64,000 bases of DNA from Bdellovibrio bacteriovorus (GCF_002208115.1 NZ_CP020946.1:2728001-2792000), one strand, 5' to 3'. Numbered from the stretch's first letter, positions 52,952-62,357 are shown. A program made the numbers and translations. The notes: generated by a model from the letters alone, not told the origin.

Positions 52952-53605
52952 TTAGATTTTGTTTTTTACGTATTCTACGACGGCATCAACCACTTGATTC
53001 AGGTTGAGCGCAGTTGTGTCCACAACCAAAGCATCTTCTGGCACGGCCATCGGAGCCACTTTGCGAGTGGAATCTTGCAGGTCACGCTGCTGCTGGGCTT
53101 TCACCATGTCTTCATGGTCCAGACCCAACTCTGCCGCACGGCGGGCCGCACGGTGTTCACTGTTAGCAGTCAAATAAACCTTGGCTTCCGCAGAAGGGAA
53201 TACCACGGTGCCACAATCGCGGCCTTCAGCCACCAGACCTTGAGGGCCGGCAGAACAGTTGCGTTGAGCATCCAATAGCGCCTTACGCACTTCCGGATAA
53301 TGACTGACTTTACTTGCGAAATTGCCCACGTCTTCGTGAGCGATTTGGTCGGTGACGTCCTGGTCTTTGAAGAACACACGAGTGCGTTCATCATCCATCT
53401 TCACGCTCCATACCGGATCGTGAGTCAGATTGGCCAAAGTGGAAACGTCATCCAGATCAATTTGCAATTGAAGAGCGGCAAATGCCAAACCACGATAGAA
53501 TGCACCCGTAGAAACCCACTGCCAGCCCAAACGACGAGCCAGCTCACGACTTACTGAAGATTTTCCGGAGGCCGCAGGGCCATCAATCGTAATTACCATT
53601 CCCAT
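52952..53605 (-). CDS. cmk: cytidylate kinase
   Basis: About 217 aa; phosphorylates CMP/dCMP with ATP. P-loop 'GPAASGKSSVSRELARRLG' (from residue 9), 'VSTGAFYRGLA' (substrate region), 'AEGRDCGTVVFPSAEAKVYLTA' and 'RRAAEL' are the family marks. ATG 53605 with GGAG upstream. It follows hisC by 12 bases, so the two are co-transcribed. Confidence 0.95.
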   Translation of the reverse strand: MGMVITIDGPAASGKSSVSRELARRLGWQWVSTGAFYRGLAFAALQLQIDLDDVSTLANLTHDPVWSVKMDDERTRVFFKDQDVTDQIAHEDVGNFASKVSHYPEVRKALLDAQRNCSAGPQGLVAEGRDCGTVVFPSAEAKVYLTANSEHRAARRAAELGLDHEDMVKAQQQRDLQDSTRKVAPMAVPEDALVVDTTALNLNQVVDAVVEYVKNKI

Positions 53606-53617
53606 AATTCTCCAAAA

Positions 53618-54736
53618 CTACAGCGGAGTGATTTCTTTTAAAACATCCGCCAAAGCTGACATAGCAGCTTCATTTTCATGATCGCGCCCTACACTCAAAC
53701 GCAGATGCGTCTTGAACCCATAGTTCAATAGCGGTCTCATGATAATCCCACGACGTAACAAGGCTTCGTTCACCTTGGCGGCGTCGCGGAGAGTGTCAAA
53801 CATGACAAAATTTCCCTGAGATGGAATGTACGGCAGGCCTAATTCTTCTAACTTCTTGTAGAAGTAATCAAGCCCTTTCCAGCAAATCTGCTGCGATCGC
53901 TCAATAAATTCTTTATCTTGCAGAGCCGCATTTGCAGCCACTTGCGCTAAATCGTTGACATTAAATGGTTTGCGCACACGGTTAAAGACCTCCACAACCT
54001 CGGGCGGCGCGATCATCGCCCCCAGGCGGAAACCCGCCAGGCCATAGATTTTGGAGAAAGTGCGAAGAACAATCAGGTTTTTATACTGTCCCATATAACC
54101 TTGTGCGGATGCATAGTCTTTGGCACGCACAAATTCGTTATAGGCCTCGTCGAAAATAATCATCACATCGTCGCGGTTACCGACTTTCTGAAGGAAAGCC
54201 TCCACTTCAGCTTTGGTCGCGTAGGTGCCGGTAGGATTGTTGGGATTAGAGACAAAAATCAAACGGATGTTTTTTTCCGGGTGTTTCAGGAAATAATCCG
54301 CAATCGCCGGCAGATCAAAGCGGTATCCTTCCGCCATTGGAACTTTGTGGATCACGGCACGGTTCGCCGGAGCGCTGACTTCATAGGCATTAAACGCTGC
54401 CGCAGATGTCAAAACGCCGTCATGGTGCTCACAGTAAATACGGCACAACAAATCAATCAGTTCGTCGCTGCCGTTGCCAATAGCAAGTTGTTTTGTCGGG
54501 AAGCCCCATTCTTTCGACAAAGTCTGCAAAAGCTCATAGTGGGATGGATCCGGATACAGGTGCTGATGATCCAAAGCCTGCTTCACAGCCGCCATGGCTT
54601 TCGGGCTGGGACCCAAAGGATTCTCGTTACTTGCGAGCTTGTAGACCGTTGTGAGCCCGTACTCACGTTGGGTCTCGGAAATCGGCTTTCCAGGTTTGTA
54701 GGGCACCAGATTCAAAATTTCGGGAGAAATCTTCAC
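53618..54736 (-). CDS. hisC: histidinol-phosphate aminotransferase
   Basis: About 372 aa, fold-type I PLP enzyme. 'KLASNENPLGPSPKA' at the N-terminus, 'FVSNPNNPTGTY', 'IIFDEAYNEF' (Asp to pyridine N) and the PLP-binding Lys in 'LRTFSKIYGLAGFRLG' (about 225) fit HisC; the C-terminal 'LRLSVGRDHENE' holds the carboxylate Arg. Start is GTG 54736 with AAAGGA eight bases upstream. Isolated from other his genes, so an aromatic amino acid role is also possible. Its promoter region is disturbed by the duplication just upstream. Confidence 0.92.
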   Translation of the reverse strand: MKISPEILNLVPYKPGKPISETQREYGLTTVYKLASNENPLGPSPKAMAAVKQALDHQHLYPDPSHYELLQTLSKEWGFPTKQLAIGNGSDELIDLLCRIYCEHHDGVLTSAAAFNAYEVSAPANRAVIHKVPMAEGYRFDLPAIADYFLKHPEKNIRLIFVSNPNNPTGTYATKAEVEAFLQKVGNRDDVMIIFDEAYNEFVRAKDYASAQGYMGQYKNLIVLRTFSKIYGLAGFRLGAMIAPPEVVEVFNRVRKPFNVNDLAQVAANAALQDKEFIERSQQICWKGLDYFYKKLEELGLPYIPSQGNFVMFDTLRDAAKVNEALLRRGIIMRPLLNYGFKTHLRLSVGRDHENEAAMSALADVLKEITPL

Positions 54737-54744
54737 TTTAGAAT

Positions 54745-54869
54745 CCTTTTCTTAGAGAGAATACTTTGCTATACCTGTCCGACTAAGACTTAACATTTTT
54801 AGAGTGTATAAGAGACAGCCTTTTCTTAGAGAGAATACTTTGCTATACCTGTCCGACTAAGACTTAACA
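54745..54869. repeat. 51-bp direct repeat around a Tn5 mosaic-end-like insert
   Basis: Two exact 51-bp copies (54745-54795 and 54819-54869) enclose 23 bases (54796-54818) that end in GTGTATAAGAGACAG. These 15 bases match the synthetic Tn5 mosaic end used in tagmentation libraries, and the full end matches with a single-base gap. This is most likely a library or assembly artefact; the natural sequence probably has one copy. The copies contain the probable promoters of hisC and of the hydantoinase-like pair. Confidence 0.9.
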
Positions 54870-54905
54870 ACATTCCAGTGCAATTTCAATAGAGAGCGTT
54901 CGAAA

Positions 54906-56258
54906 ATGCAAAACAGCCTCGTGCTCGGGGTGAGCGTCGGTGAATCTTTCGCCGAATTCTCACTCCTGTCAGACTCCAGTCCCCTTGCGCAAAAGAGAGT
55001 GTTTCACTCTCGTGAAAGCCTTAAATCCTCACTGTCCCAGTTCATCGCGCCCCATGGAAAAATCCAGAAGGCTTTCATCAGCCTGCGCGTTCCCAAAAAA
55101 CTTTTGGACTACAAACTGAGTGGTGCTGTGGCTCACGTCAGCACCGAAGGACTGGAACACTGGCTGGATCTTTGCGGAACTCCGGCAGCGCTGACCAGCA
55201 AGGATCTGCAATTTGCCCTGCGTGAACGCGTGCGCGCGGACGGCAGTGTGGAAACCGCATTGCAAACCGAGGAACTGGAAGCCATTGCCGCAAAGCTTGA
55301 ACTGATGAGCTGCAAAAAAGTCTGCCTGAACCTGTTGCACTCTGCGACCAATCCCGTGCACCTGAACGCGGCGACAAAATTCTTCGCCGAAAAAGGCATT
55401 GAAGTGTTTGCTCCGGCCAGCAGCGACAACCCTCACGAAGTCACTCGCTGGACTCAGAATGCCCTGAACGCCACTCTTTCCGGCGTTTTTGCGGACCTGA
55501 AAAAAGACGTGTATGCGGGCCTTGAGTCCGCGCTGGATAAAAAAGACATTCACTTCCTGGATGCCGGCGGTGAACTTTTCCAGGAGGAATCCGGAAAAGA
55601 AATCAGCAGCCAGTTTGCCGCTTCCACCGCCCTGGGGCTTTGGAACAAGTCCTTGGGGTCTGATGTTCTGTATCTGGGCCTTGAATACTTCACTTTGATT
55701 TCTCCGACCCGCTGGGCAGCCCAATGGAACAGTTGCTGGGGACCGGTGGAGCTACGCCACGTAAAAGTAAAAAATCTGGGCATTCAACCCACTTTGGGAA
55801 TTGGTTTGAATGGCTTTGAGCGTTTTGACTTCCTGACTCAGGAAGAAGGCTGGGAACCGGGGCCGATGTTCCTGGGTCGCGGGCAAAAAATGAGTCTTTT
55901 GGATCTGTGGTCCGAAAATCCAAAGCTTTCCAAACTGGAAGGCCTGGAAGACCGTGTTTCCGCCCAGGGAATTCAGCGCTTTAAAACCTCCCTGCTGACT
56001 CTTTCCAAAATCAGCACGTTCAAAGACAATGACTTCAATCATCTGACCAAAGAACTGCAAAGCCTGTCCGTGCAAAGACTGGCGGTGGAATCCTTCCTGC
56101 AGCGTGATCAGCAAAAGTTATTGGTGACGGGTCCTTTGGCGGCGCTGTTTGCCAATATCTTCAAAAAAGATCCGCACACAACAGTGGCAGCTGATGAATT
56201 CTGTGAATCCGCAGCCACGGCCCTGTGGGGCATGAAAGCCCTGAAGGAGTCCAAATGA
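54906..56258 (+). CDS. degenerate hydantoinase/oxoprolinase A-like protein
   Basis: About 450 aa (HyuA proteins are usually near 690). The N-terminal nucleotide-loop 'DIGGTFTD' of the family is replaced by 'LGVSVGESFAEFSLL'. The second phosphate motif ('DMGGTSTDV') appears as 'FLDAGGELFQEES'. 'AFISLRVPKKLLDY' and 'LNATLSGVFADLKKDV' retain the domain order. 'LRERVRADGSVETALQTEE' resembles the family's 'RERVDADG' stretch. So ATP-dependent activity is doubtful. The stop overlaps the B-like gene by ATGA, as for true HyuA/HyuB pairs, so the proteins probably still form a complex. Confidence 0.7.
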   Translation: MQNSLVLGVSVGESFAEFSLLSDSSPLAQKRVFHSRESLKSSLSQFIAPHGKIQKAFISLRVPKKLLDYKLSGAVAHVSTEGLEHWLDLCGTPAALTSKDLQFALRERVRADGSVETALQTEELEAIAAKLELMSCKKVCLNLLHSATNPVHLNAATKFFAEKGIEVFAPASSDNPHEVTRWTQNALNATLSGVFADLKKDVYAGLESALDKKDIHFLDAGGELFQEESGKEISSQFAASTALGLWNKSLGSDVLYLGLEYFTLISPTRWAAQWNSCWGPVELRHVKVKNLGIQPTLGIGLNGFERFDFLTQEEGWEPGPMFLGRGQKMSLLDLWSENPKLSKLEGLEDRVSAQGIQRFKTSLLTLSKISTFKDNDFNHLTKELQSLSVQRLAVESFLQRDQQKLLVTGPLAALFANIFKKDPHTTVAADEFCESAATALWGMKALKESK

Positions 56259-57655
56259 ACTATCAAATCGAACTTCTGCATTCTTTGCTGAATCAATTCC
56301 TGGTGGGTGAATCCGCACTGATGACTTTGGACGGTGATGTCCTGGGTGTGCGCGGTCAGCAACCAGTGACCTATGGCACACTGACAACCGCGGCCGGCAC
56401 TGCGGCGAAGTACCTGAAACTTCAGGAAGGCGACATCGCCCTTTTGAATGACCCTTACAGCGGCGGAAGCCTGTTGTCCGAGATGACTTTTGTCATGGCG
56501 GTTTCAGAGGATCTTCTGTGGGTTTCGCGCCGTCCTTTGGACACCCAGGTGAAAATCGTCAAATCCATCGAAGAAGAAGGCCTGCGCATTCCGCCGACAC
56601 CCCTTCGTCAGAAAAACCAGTTGAATGAAATGATTCTGGCAGCCATGCAGGCCCATCCGGCCTGCCCCGCTGATTTCGTGCCTTGGCTGAAAGCCCAAGT
56701 GGCTGATCTGACCGCCGGCGCAAAAAAACTGGTGGATGCGATTGAGCTGACGGGTTTCACTGTGACCGGCGAGCTGATCGAAGACTATCTGCGCATCTCG
56801 AAGAAAGCGGCGACGAAAAAGATTTCTGAAAGCGCTTCGGGCGAAGCCCGCGTGGATGTGGTTTTGGACAGCGGTGAACTGCTGCGCCTGAATATGGAAA
56901 TCCAGGATGGCAAGATCTCTTTGGATTTCAGCGGCACCACGGCGGCCAAAACAGTTTCCATGACTGAATCCGCGACCTATGGCGCCTGCTTCCATGCCCT
57001 GAGCCGTCATTACGGATTCACGGACCTGGCGAATTCCGGTTCATTCTCTGTTTTGCAAATCACCAAACCTTCCGGCTGCTGGCTGGTGGGTAAATATCCA
57101 GCGCCGACTTTCAAAGGGATGACCTGCGGGGTGGCGGCGTTACAGTCCGCAATTGAACTGGCGCTGGCACAAATTCACCACAAACAGGAATCCTCATTGG
57201 GCAGCCACTGTGCCCTGCAATTTGATCTTCAGTCCGGCAGCAAACATGCACTTTTGACTTTGCCAGGCGGTGAAGGCGCGAAAACGTCCCGTGACGGCGT
57301 CAGCGCGCATCTGGATACAATTTCTTTGGAACAACTGGAACGCGATTTCCCGATCAAGGTTCTGCGTGTGGATCAACGCCACTCTAACGGTGGCAAAGGC
57401 AAATTTAACGGCGGTCGTGGTGTGGTGATGAAGATCGAGGTGTGCGGAGACCTTTCCGCCACCTGGATGACCGACCTGACCTTGCATCGTCCCCGCCTGC
57501 TGAAAACCTGCAGCCATGGCGATCCAGCCGAAGTCACCCTGGAACAAGGTGAGGTGGCAAAATCACTTCCCGTTTTGGGACAGCAAAAATTTGCAGCTAA
57601 AGACATCCTGACACTTTGTTCAGGTTCTGGTGGCGGCTATGGTCGTGCAGAATAA
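56255..57655 (+). CDS. hydantoinase/oxoprolinase B-like protein
   Basis: About 466 aa. 'GDIALLNDPYSGG' is the clearest HyuB element, but the metal-binding 'THLPD' that should follow reads 'SLLSEM'. 'LDFSGTTAA', 'YPAPTFKGMTCGVAALQSAIELAL' and 'HSNGGKGKFNGGRGVVMKIEV' match the family's later conserved blocks, as does the end 'LTLCSGSGGGYG'. Hence family membership is sound but catalysis of oxoproline or hydantoin opening is uncertain. ATG 56255 overlaps the A-like gene by four bases. Confidence 0.8.
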   Translation: MNYQIELLHSLLNQFLVGESALMTLDGDVLGVRGQQPVTYGTLTTAAGTAAKYLKLQEGDIALLNDPYSGGSLLSEMTFVMAVSEDLLWVSRRPLDTQVKIVKSIEEEGLRIPPTPLRQKNQLNEMILAAMQAHPACPADFVPWLKAQVADLTAGAKKLVDAIELTGFTVTGELIEDYLRISKKAATKKISESASGEARVDVVLDSGELLRLNMEIQDGKISLDFSGTTAAKTVSMTESATYGACFHALSRHYGFTDLANSGSFSVLQITKPSGCWLVGKYPAPTFKGMTCGVAALQSAIELALAQIHHKQESSLGSHCALQFDLQSGSKHALLTLPGGEGAKTSRDGVSAHLDTISLEQLERDFPIKVLRVDQRHSNGGKGKFNGGRGVVMKIEVCGDLSATWMTDLTLHRPRLLKTCSHGDPAEVTLEQGEVAKSLPVLGQQKFAAKDILTLCSGSGGGYGRAE

Positions 57656-57681
57656 CAAAGGACTCTAGCGAGAGTCCTTTG
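57654..57681 (+). terminator. hairpin after the hydantoinase-like pair
   Basis: ACAAAGGACTCT AGCG AGAGTCCTTTGT is a perfect 12-bp stem beginning within the stop codon, without a T-run. Probably a terminator or processing hairpin before msrA. Confidence 0.6.
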
Positions 57682-57701
57682 TCGGTGATAACATATCAGG
57701 C

Positions 57702-58304
57702 ATGAAACACCTTTTTATGTTTTTCGCAGCATTGGGTTTGTTAGTGGGCCTCAACTCTGAGGCCAAGACACCCCCGTCTGCCAAGAAAGGAAACACCGTG
57801 AGTACGTCTGAAGTGGCCTATCTGGCCGGCGGCTGTTTTTGGGGCATGGAAGATTTGTTGCGCAAACTTCCGGGCGTCACCCAAACGGAAGTTGGTTACA
57901 TGGGCGGCGAAACTAAAAATGCGACCTACAATCTAGTAAAAACCGGCACGACTAATCATGCCGAAACCGTGAAGATCACCTTCAACCCGGAAAAGATCAC
58001 CTATCAGGATCTGCTGCTTTACTTCTTCAAGATTCATGATCCGACGACGAACAACCGTCAAGGCAATGACATCGGCACCCAGTATCGCAGTGCCATTTTC
58101 TATACCTCTGATAAACAAAAAGATGAGGCAGAAATTGTAAGAGCTCGCGTGGACAAGTCAGGAGCCTGGAAAAGTCCCGTGGTTACTCAGATCATCAAAG
58201 CTGCCGATTTTTGGTCTGCGGAAGAGTATCATCAGGATTATTTACAAAAGAATCCAGGTGGATACACTTGTCACTTCGAACGTAAAATCGAATTTAAGCA
58301 GTAA
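57702..58304 (+). CDS. msrA: peptide methionine sulfoxide reductase MsrA, exported
   Basis: About 200 aa. The catalytic 'AGGCFWGMEDLL' places the nucleophile Cys near residue 45; 'TEVGYMGGETKNATY', 'THAE'-like 'TNHAETVKITF', 'HDPTTNNRQGNDIGTQYRSAIFY' and 'AEEYHQDYLQKNPGGYTCHF' follow as in MsrA. An N-terminal hydrophobic stretch ('HLFMFFAALGLLVGLNSEA') is a signal peptide, so it should repair oxidised Met in the envelope. ATG 57702; a cytoplasmic product could start at an internal GTG (near 57798). Confidence 0.95.
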   Translation: MKHLFMFFAALGLLVGLNSEAKTPPSAKKGNTVSTSEVAYLAGGCFWGMEDLLRKLPGVTQTEVGYMGGETKNATYNLVKTGTTNHAETVKITFNPEKITYQDLLLYFFKIHDPTTNNRQGNDIGTQYRSAIFYTSDKQKDEAEIVRARVDKSGAWKSPVVTQIIKAADFWSAEEYHQDYLQKNPGGYTCHFERKIEFKQ

Positions 58305-58394
58305 AAGGTTACATATAAGAAAGGTCCTTCTTTTGTCCGTGCAACTTGTGGAACCGCACAGTATTGCATAAGGGTAAGTAAGGAGAGGGGCCTT

Positions 58395-59273
58395 ATGCAC
58401 CTGAGAGTTCAACAAGCACTTGTCGCATTGATTCTGTCAGCAACTGTCTTCGTGTCGGGGCACGCCCGTGCCGACGTGATCTCTTTCCGCTCTGATTTCT
58501 GGTGCCCTTACGTTTGCAATCCTGATTCTGAAACTCCCGGTTATATGGTGGAAATCGCCCGCACCGTTTTTGAAAAACACGGCCACAAGGTGCAGGTGAA
58601 ACTTTCCAACTGGGTTCGCGCCATCAAAGACACCCGCAGCAACCGCGTGCAGGGCCTGATGGGTTGCAGTGTGGTGGATGCACCGGACTTTATCTATCCC
58701 AAGAAATCTTTGGGCATCATGAAAAATGCCTACTTCGTCCCTAAGAACTCCACTTGGACTTACAAAGGCCGCCCGTCTTTGCAGGGCATGAAAATCGGCG
58801 TGATCAATGGCTATACCTATGGTGACAGTGTCGACAACCTGATCCGCTCCCGCCATCGTTCTTTCATTCCGTTTTCCGGGGATCGCCCGCTGGAGCAGGT
58901 CATTCGCATGATGCAGGCCGGACGCCTGGATGGTTTTATCGAAAATCCGGTGGTGCTGCAGTACACGTCCGTGTCCGCCAAGATCACCATGGAAAATATG
59001 AAAGTTGCAGGCTGGGTTGAAAATCACGATCCGGCGCTTTACATCTCTTTTTCGCCGAACAATCCGAAGTCGCAGGAGTACGCAGAAATTCTGACTCGTG
59101 GGGTGGAGGAACTTCGCCGCAGCGGAGAGCTGCAGCGGATTCTTCAGAAGTACAACCTGAAGGACTGGGAACAGCCCTCAGGGATTTCATTAGGTGCTTT
59201 GGACAACCTTGGCTCCAGTTTCCTCAAGAGCCCGCTTAATCCGTTCAACATGTTCAATGCTCGTAGTCTCTAG
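58395..59273 (+). CDS. periplasmic family-3 solute-binding protein
   Basis: About 292 aa with signal peptide ending 'GHARA'. SBP_bac_3 features: 'DFWCPYVCNPDSETPGYMVEIARTVFEKHGHKVQVKLSNWVRAIKDT', 'LQGMKIGVINGYTYGD' and 'LDGFIENPVVLQY'. A 'CPYVC' pair near the ligand site may form a disulphide. Strong AGGAGAGGGG site. No transporter genes nearby. The end overlaps the opposing ilvA by 84 bases. Confidence 0.82.
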   Translation: MHLRVQQALVALILSATVFVSGHARADVISFRSDFWCPYVCNPDSETPGYMVEIARTVFEKHGHKVQVKLSNWVRAIKDTRSNRVQGLMGCSVVDAPDFIYPKKSLGIMKNAYFVPKNSTWTYKGRPSLQGMKIGVINGYTYGDSVDNLIRSRHRSFIPFSGDRPLEQVIRMMQAGRLDGFIENPVVLQYTSVSAKITMENMKVAGWVENHDPALYISFSPNNPKSQEYAEILTRGVEELRRSGELQRILQKYNLKDWEQPSGISLGALDNLGSSFLKSPLNPFNMFNARSL

Positions 59274-60401
59274 AACGAAGTCGATGCGGGTTTCACGCAA
59301 GGAAAGCCCCTTCGACACACGGTCATGACGAACTTCCAGGATATTGGCTTTTTGGGAAGCAATCGCCTGGGTCAAACGGCTCAGATTCCCCGGCAGGTCA
59401 TCCACGATCACGGACAATTCACACAGTCTTCCACGCAGAATCTGACCGCGGTCGATGATCTTGGAAACGATATTCAAATCGATGTTACCACCGCTGATAA
59501 TCACGCAGGTCTTTTTACCTAGATCCAGGCCGCGGGACATGGCTGCGGCCATCGCGGCGGCACCGGACCCTTCGGCCACGGTTTTGGCTCTTTCCATCAG
59601 GAACACGATCGCTTCTGCGATTTCGTCATCACTGACGGTCACAACCTGATCGACATATTTGGAAATGAAATTATCCAGCATCACCTGCGACGGATTTTTG
59701 ATCGCAATGCCGTCAGCAATCGTTGCCGCCCGTTTGATCTGGGACAGCGGCTGTTTGTTATAAAGATGCGCCATTCCCGGTGAACGGTCACTTTGCACGC
59801 CGATCACCCGGATTTTTGGATTGATGGCCTTCACCGCCAACGCCACACCACTGATCAGACCGCCCCCACCGATGGGAACAATCACCGTGTCCAGATCCGG
59901 AACCTTTTCCAGGATTTCGATCCCGATAGTTCCCTGACCTGCGATCACATGCGGATCCTGGTACGGATGAACAAAGGTATAGCCGTGTTCTTTTTCAAGT
60001 TTCTGAGCGTGCTCGAAAGCCTCGTCGTAAATTTCGCCCTTCAGCACAACATTGGCGCCGTAATCCCGGGTCGCAGAGGCTTTGCTGATCGAGGCTGTTT
60101 CCGGCATCACGATGGTGGATTTAACCCCGGCCAGTTTTGCTGAAAGTGCCACGCCCTGAGCGTGATTTCCGGCAGAGCTTGCCACCACACCACGGGCTTT
60201 TTCATCGGCCGTCAGATTCGAGATCTTGTTATAGGCCCCGCGGAATTTAAAACTGCCCGTGCGCTGAGTGTTTTCAAACTTCAGATACACTTCGCTTTTA
60301 AGCAGGTTGCTGGCACTGATGGAATGGCTCATTTCTGTGGGACAGATGATGTCTTTCAGAAGTTCACGGGCTTTTTGGATGTCTGCAAAGCTGACTTTCA
60401 T
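59190..60401 (-). CDS. ilvA: threonine dehydratase (threonine ammonia-lyase) with ACT domain
   Basis: About 403 aa. Fold-type II PLP enzyme giving 2-oxobutanoate from threonine. PLP Lys in 'GSFKFRGAYNK' (about 52), 'SSAGNHAQGVA' and the phosphate loop 'IGGGGLISG'. A C-terminal ACT domain (from about 325, 'CELSVIVDDLPGNLSRLTQAIASQKANILEVRHDR') gives amino-acid feedback control, as in the short TdcB/IlvA form with one ACT. ATG 60401. It follows the zinc-ribbon gene by six bases. Confidence 0.93.
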   Translation of the reverse strand: MKVSFADIQKARELLKDIICPTEMSHSISASNLLKSEVYLKFENTQRTGSFKFRGAYNKISNLTADEKARGVVASSAGNHAQGVALSAKLAGVKSTIVMPETASISKASATRDYGANVVLKGEIYDEAFEHAQKLEKEHGYTFVHPYQDPHVIAGQGTIGIEILEKVPDLDTVIVPIGGGGLISGVALAVKAINPKIRVIGVQSDRSPGMAHLYNKQPLSQIKRAATIADGIAIKNPSQVMLDNFISKYVDQVVTVSDDEIAEAIVFLMERAKTVAEGSGAAAMAAAMSRGLDLGKKTCVIISGGNIDLNIVSKIIDRGQILRGRLCELSVIVDDLPGNLSRLTQAIASQKANILEVRHDRVSKGLSLRETRIDFVLETTSIEHVERIKRALEETGAKVVQST

Positions 60402-60407
60402 TTTGGA

Positions 60408-60659
60408 TCAGGACTCCCAATACACAGTTAATCCCCACACCGGAGGATACTCTTTATGGGGCAAACGATCGGACGACACCCTTACTCCAAGGCTGGAGTA
60501 AAAATTCGAATCGGTCATGCCCATGGCCCTACTCTCGTCGAAAAAATAGAAGGGTGCAAGGTGCTTTCCACAGCATTCACAGGTCGTCACAAGCTCCCCG
60601 TCAGCCGAGTTTACGGTGTCGCAGCGGTGGCAGCGACGAAAGTGTGTAGAGTCCGACAT
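60408..60659 (-). CDS. small zinc-ribbon protein
   Basis: About 83 aa with two Cys pairs, 'CHRC' and 'CECC', in the first 35 residues, forming a rubredoxin-like zinc knuckle. The rest has no known motif ('DESRAMGMTDSNFYSSLG'). ATG 60659 is used because AAAGGAG precedes it at the right distance; upstream in-frame ATGs lack one. Likely co-transcribed with ilvA; function unknown. Confidence 0.75.
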   Translation of the reverse strand: MSDSTHFRRCHRCDTVNSADGELVTTCECCGKHLAPFYFFDESRAMGMTDSNFYSSLGVRVSSDRLPHKEYPPVWGLTVYWES

Positions 60660-60928
60660 ACGTGCTCCTTTGAAAGATTCATTCATCTTAGGCCCGTCCA
60701 CAGACCCCAGCAAGGGGCGGTCTCAATTTAAGCTATTGAAATGACGTCACAAAATGACTAATGACTTTTCGCGTTATGCGCAATTTGAGGCCGTTTACAA
60801 GCATCCCGAGGCTGTGTCGCGAAGTCGCCCCAATTCTGGACTGCAAAGGCACCAAGGGAATTTGCGCGCGTCTGTTAGACAAGCATGCGAAAGAACGATA
60901 TTTTAATCGGACTGTTGAAAGGGTCCCT

Positions 60929-62320
60929 ATGAAAACCACACTCGTAAAATCGCTATTCAGAGAAACAGAAAAGCATCTGGACAAAGAAGTCTATCTTTCC
61001 GGATGGGTTCGCAAAATCCGCGACCAAAAGAATTTCGGCTTCATCGAACTGAATGACGGCACCTTCTTCAAAGGTGTGCAGGTGGTTTTTGATACTCATC
61101 TGGCAAACTTCGCTGACGTTGCAGCTCTTTCCATCTCCAGCTCGGTACTGGTGACTGGCAAGGTTGTAAAATCCCAGGGCGCGGGTCAAACATTTGAAGT
61201 CATGGCTTCCAAAATCGAGATCGTGCAAAAAGCCGATCTGGAATACCCGCTGCAAAACAAACGTCACAGCATGGAATTCCTGCGCGAGATCGCACACCTT
61301 CGCCCGCGCACCAACACCTTCAGCGCGGTCTTCCGCGTGCGCTCTGTTTTGGCTTACGCAATTCACAAGTTCTTCAACGAACAGAACTTTGTGTACGTGA
61401 ACACGCCGATCATCACCGGCTCTGATGCGGAAGGTGCGGGCGAGATGTTCCGCGTGACCACACTGAAACTGGACAAACCACCGCGCAAAGAAGACGGCAG
61501 CATTGACGCCAGCCAGGACTTCTTCGGCAAGGAAACCAACCTGACTGTGTCCGGTCAGTTGAACGGTGAAACTTTCTGTGCGGCTTTCCGCAACATTTAC
61601 ACGTTCGGCCCGACATTCCGTGCGGAAAACTCCAACACCTCCCGCCACGCGGCCGAGTTCTGGATGATCGAACCCGAGATCGCCTTTGCTGATTTGACGG
61701 CGAACATGGAACTGGCGGAAGACATGATCAAGTACATCATCCGCTACGTGATGGAGCAATGCCCGGAAGAAATGGAGTTCTTCAACCAGTTCATCGAAAA
61801 AGGCCTGTTCGACAAACTGAACAACGTCCTGAACAACAACTTTGCGCGCGTGACTTACACCGAAGCCATCGAGATCCTGCAAAAATGCGGGAAGAAATTC
61901 GAGTATCCGGTTCAGTGGGGCATCGACATGCAGTCTGAACATGAACGTTACCTGGCTGAAGAGCACTTCAAAAAGCCGGTGTTTGTGACGGATTATCCGA
62001 AGGACATCAAGGCTTTCTATATGAAGCTGAACGAAGACGGCAAAACTGTTCGCGCCATGGACTTGCTGGCTCCGGGCATTGGCGAAATCATTGGCGGATC
62101 CCAGCGTGAAGACAATCTGGAAAAACTGGAATCCCGCATGAAGCAAGTGGGCCTGCATCCGGAAGAGTATTCCTTCTATACGGATCTGCGCCGCTATGGC
62201 AGCTTCCCGCACGCGGGCTACGGCCTGGGCTTCGAGCGCATGCTGATGTACGTGACTGGAATGGGAAATATCCGCGACGTGATTCCGTTCCCGCGCACAC
62301 CGAAGAACGCTTTGTTCTAG
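60929..62320 (+). CDS. asnS: asparagine--tRNA ligase
   Basis: About 463 aa. N-terminal OB-fold anticodon domain ('[25 protein letters not shown]'), then the class II core: '[26 protein letters not shown]', '[17 protein letters not shown]', motif 2 '[21 protein letters not shown]' and motif 3 '[16 protein letters not shown]'. The '[10 protein letters not shown]' and 'RHAAEFWM' forms mark AsnRS rather than AspRS. ATG 60929 was chosen; the frame is open 168 bases upstream but lacks homology. Confidence 0.96.
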   Translation: MKTTLVKSLFRETEKHLDKEVYLSGWVRKIRDQKNFGFIELNDGTFFKGVQVVFDTHLANFADVAALSISSSVLVTGKVVKSQGAGQTFEVMASKIEIVQKADLEYPLQNKRHSMEFLREIAHLRPRTNTFSAVFRVRSVLAYAIHKFFNEQNFVYVNTPIITGSDAEGAGEMFRVTTLKLDKPPRKEDGSIDASQDFFGKETNLTVSGQLNGETFCAAFRNIYTFGPTFRAENSNTSRHAAEFWMIEPEIAFADLTANMELAEDMIKYIIRYVMEQCPEEMEFFNQFIEKGLFDKLNNVLNNNFARVTYTEAIEILQKCGKKFEYPVQWGIDMQSEHERYLAEEHFKKPVFVTDYPKDIKAFYMKLNEDGKTVRAMDLLAPGIGEIIGGSQREDNLEKLESRMKQVGLHPEEYSFYTDLRRYGSFPHAGYGLGFERMLMYVTGMGNIRDVIPFPRTPKNALF

Positions 62321-62328
62321 TAACTTTC

Positions 62329-62357
62329 AAAGGGGATCACCGGATCCCCTTTTTTAT
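62329..62357 (+). terminator. rho-independent terminator of asnS
   Basis: AAAGGGGATC ACCG GATCCCCTTTTTT followed by more T. Confidence 0.93.

Noticed and set aside
54796-54818. Real Tn5/IS50 insertion
   Set aside because: No transposase or resistance genes, only one end-like sequence, and a 51-bp instead of a 9-bp duplication.
60953-62212. 419-aa open frame on the minus strand
   Set aside because: Exact shadow of asnS, which has full class II synthetase motifs; the antisense product is not protein-like.
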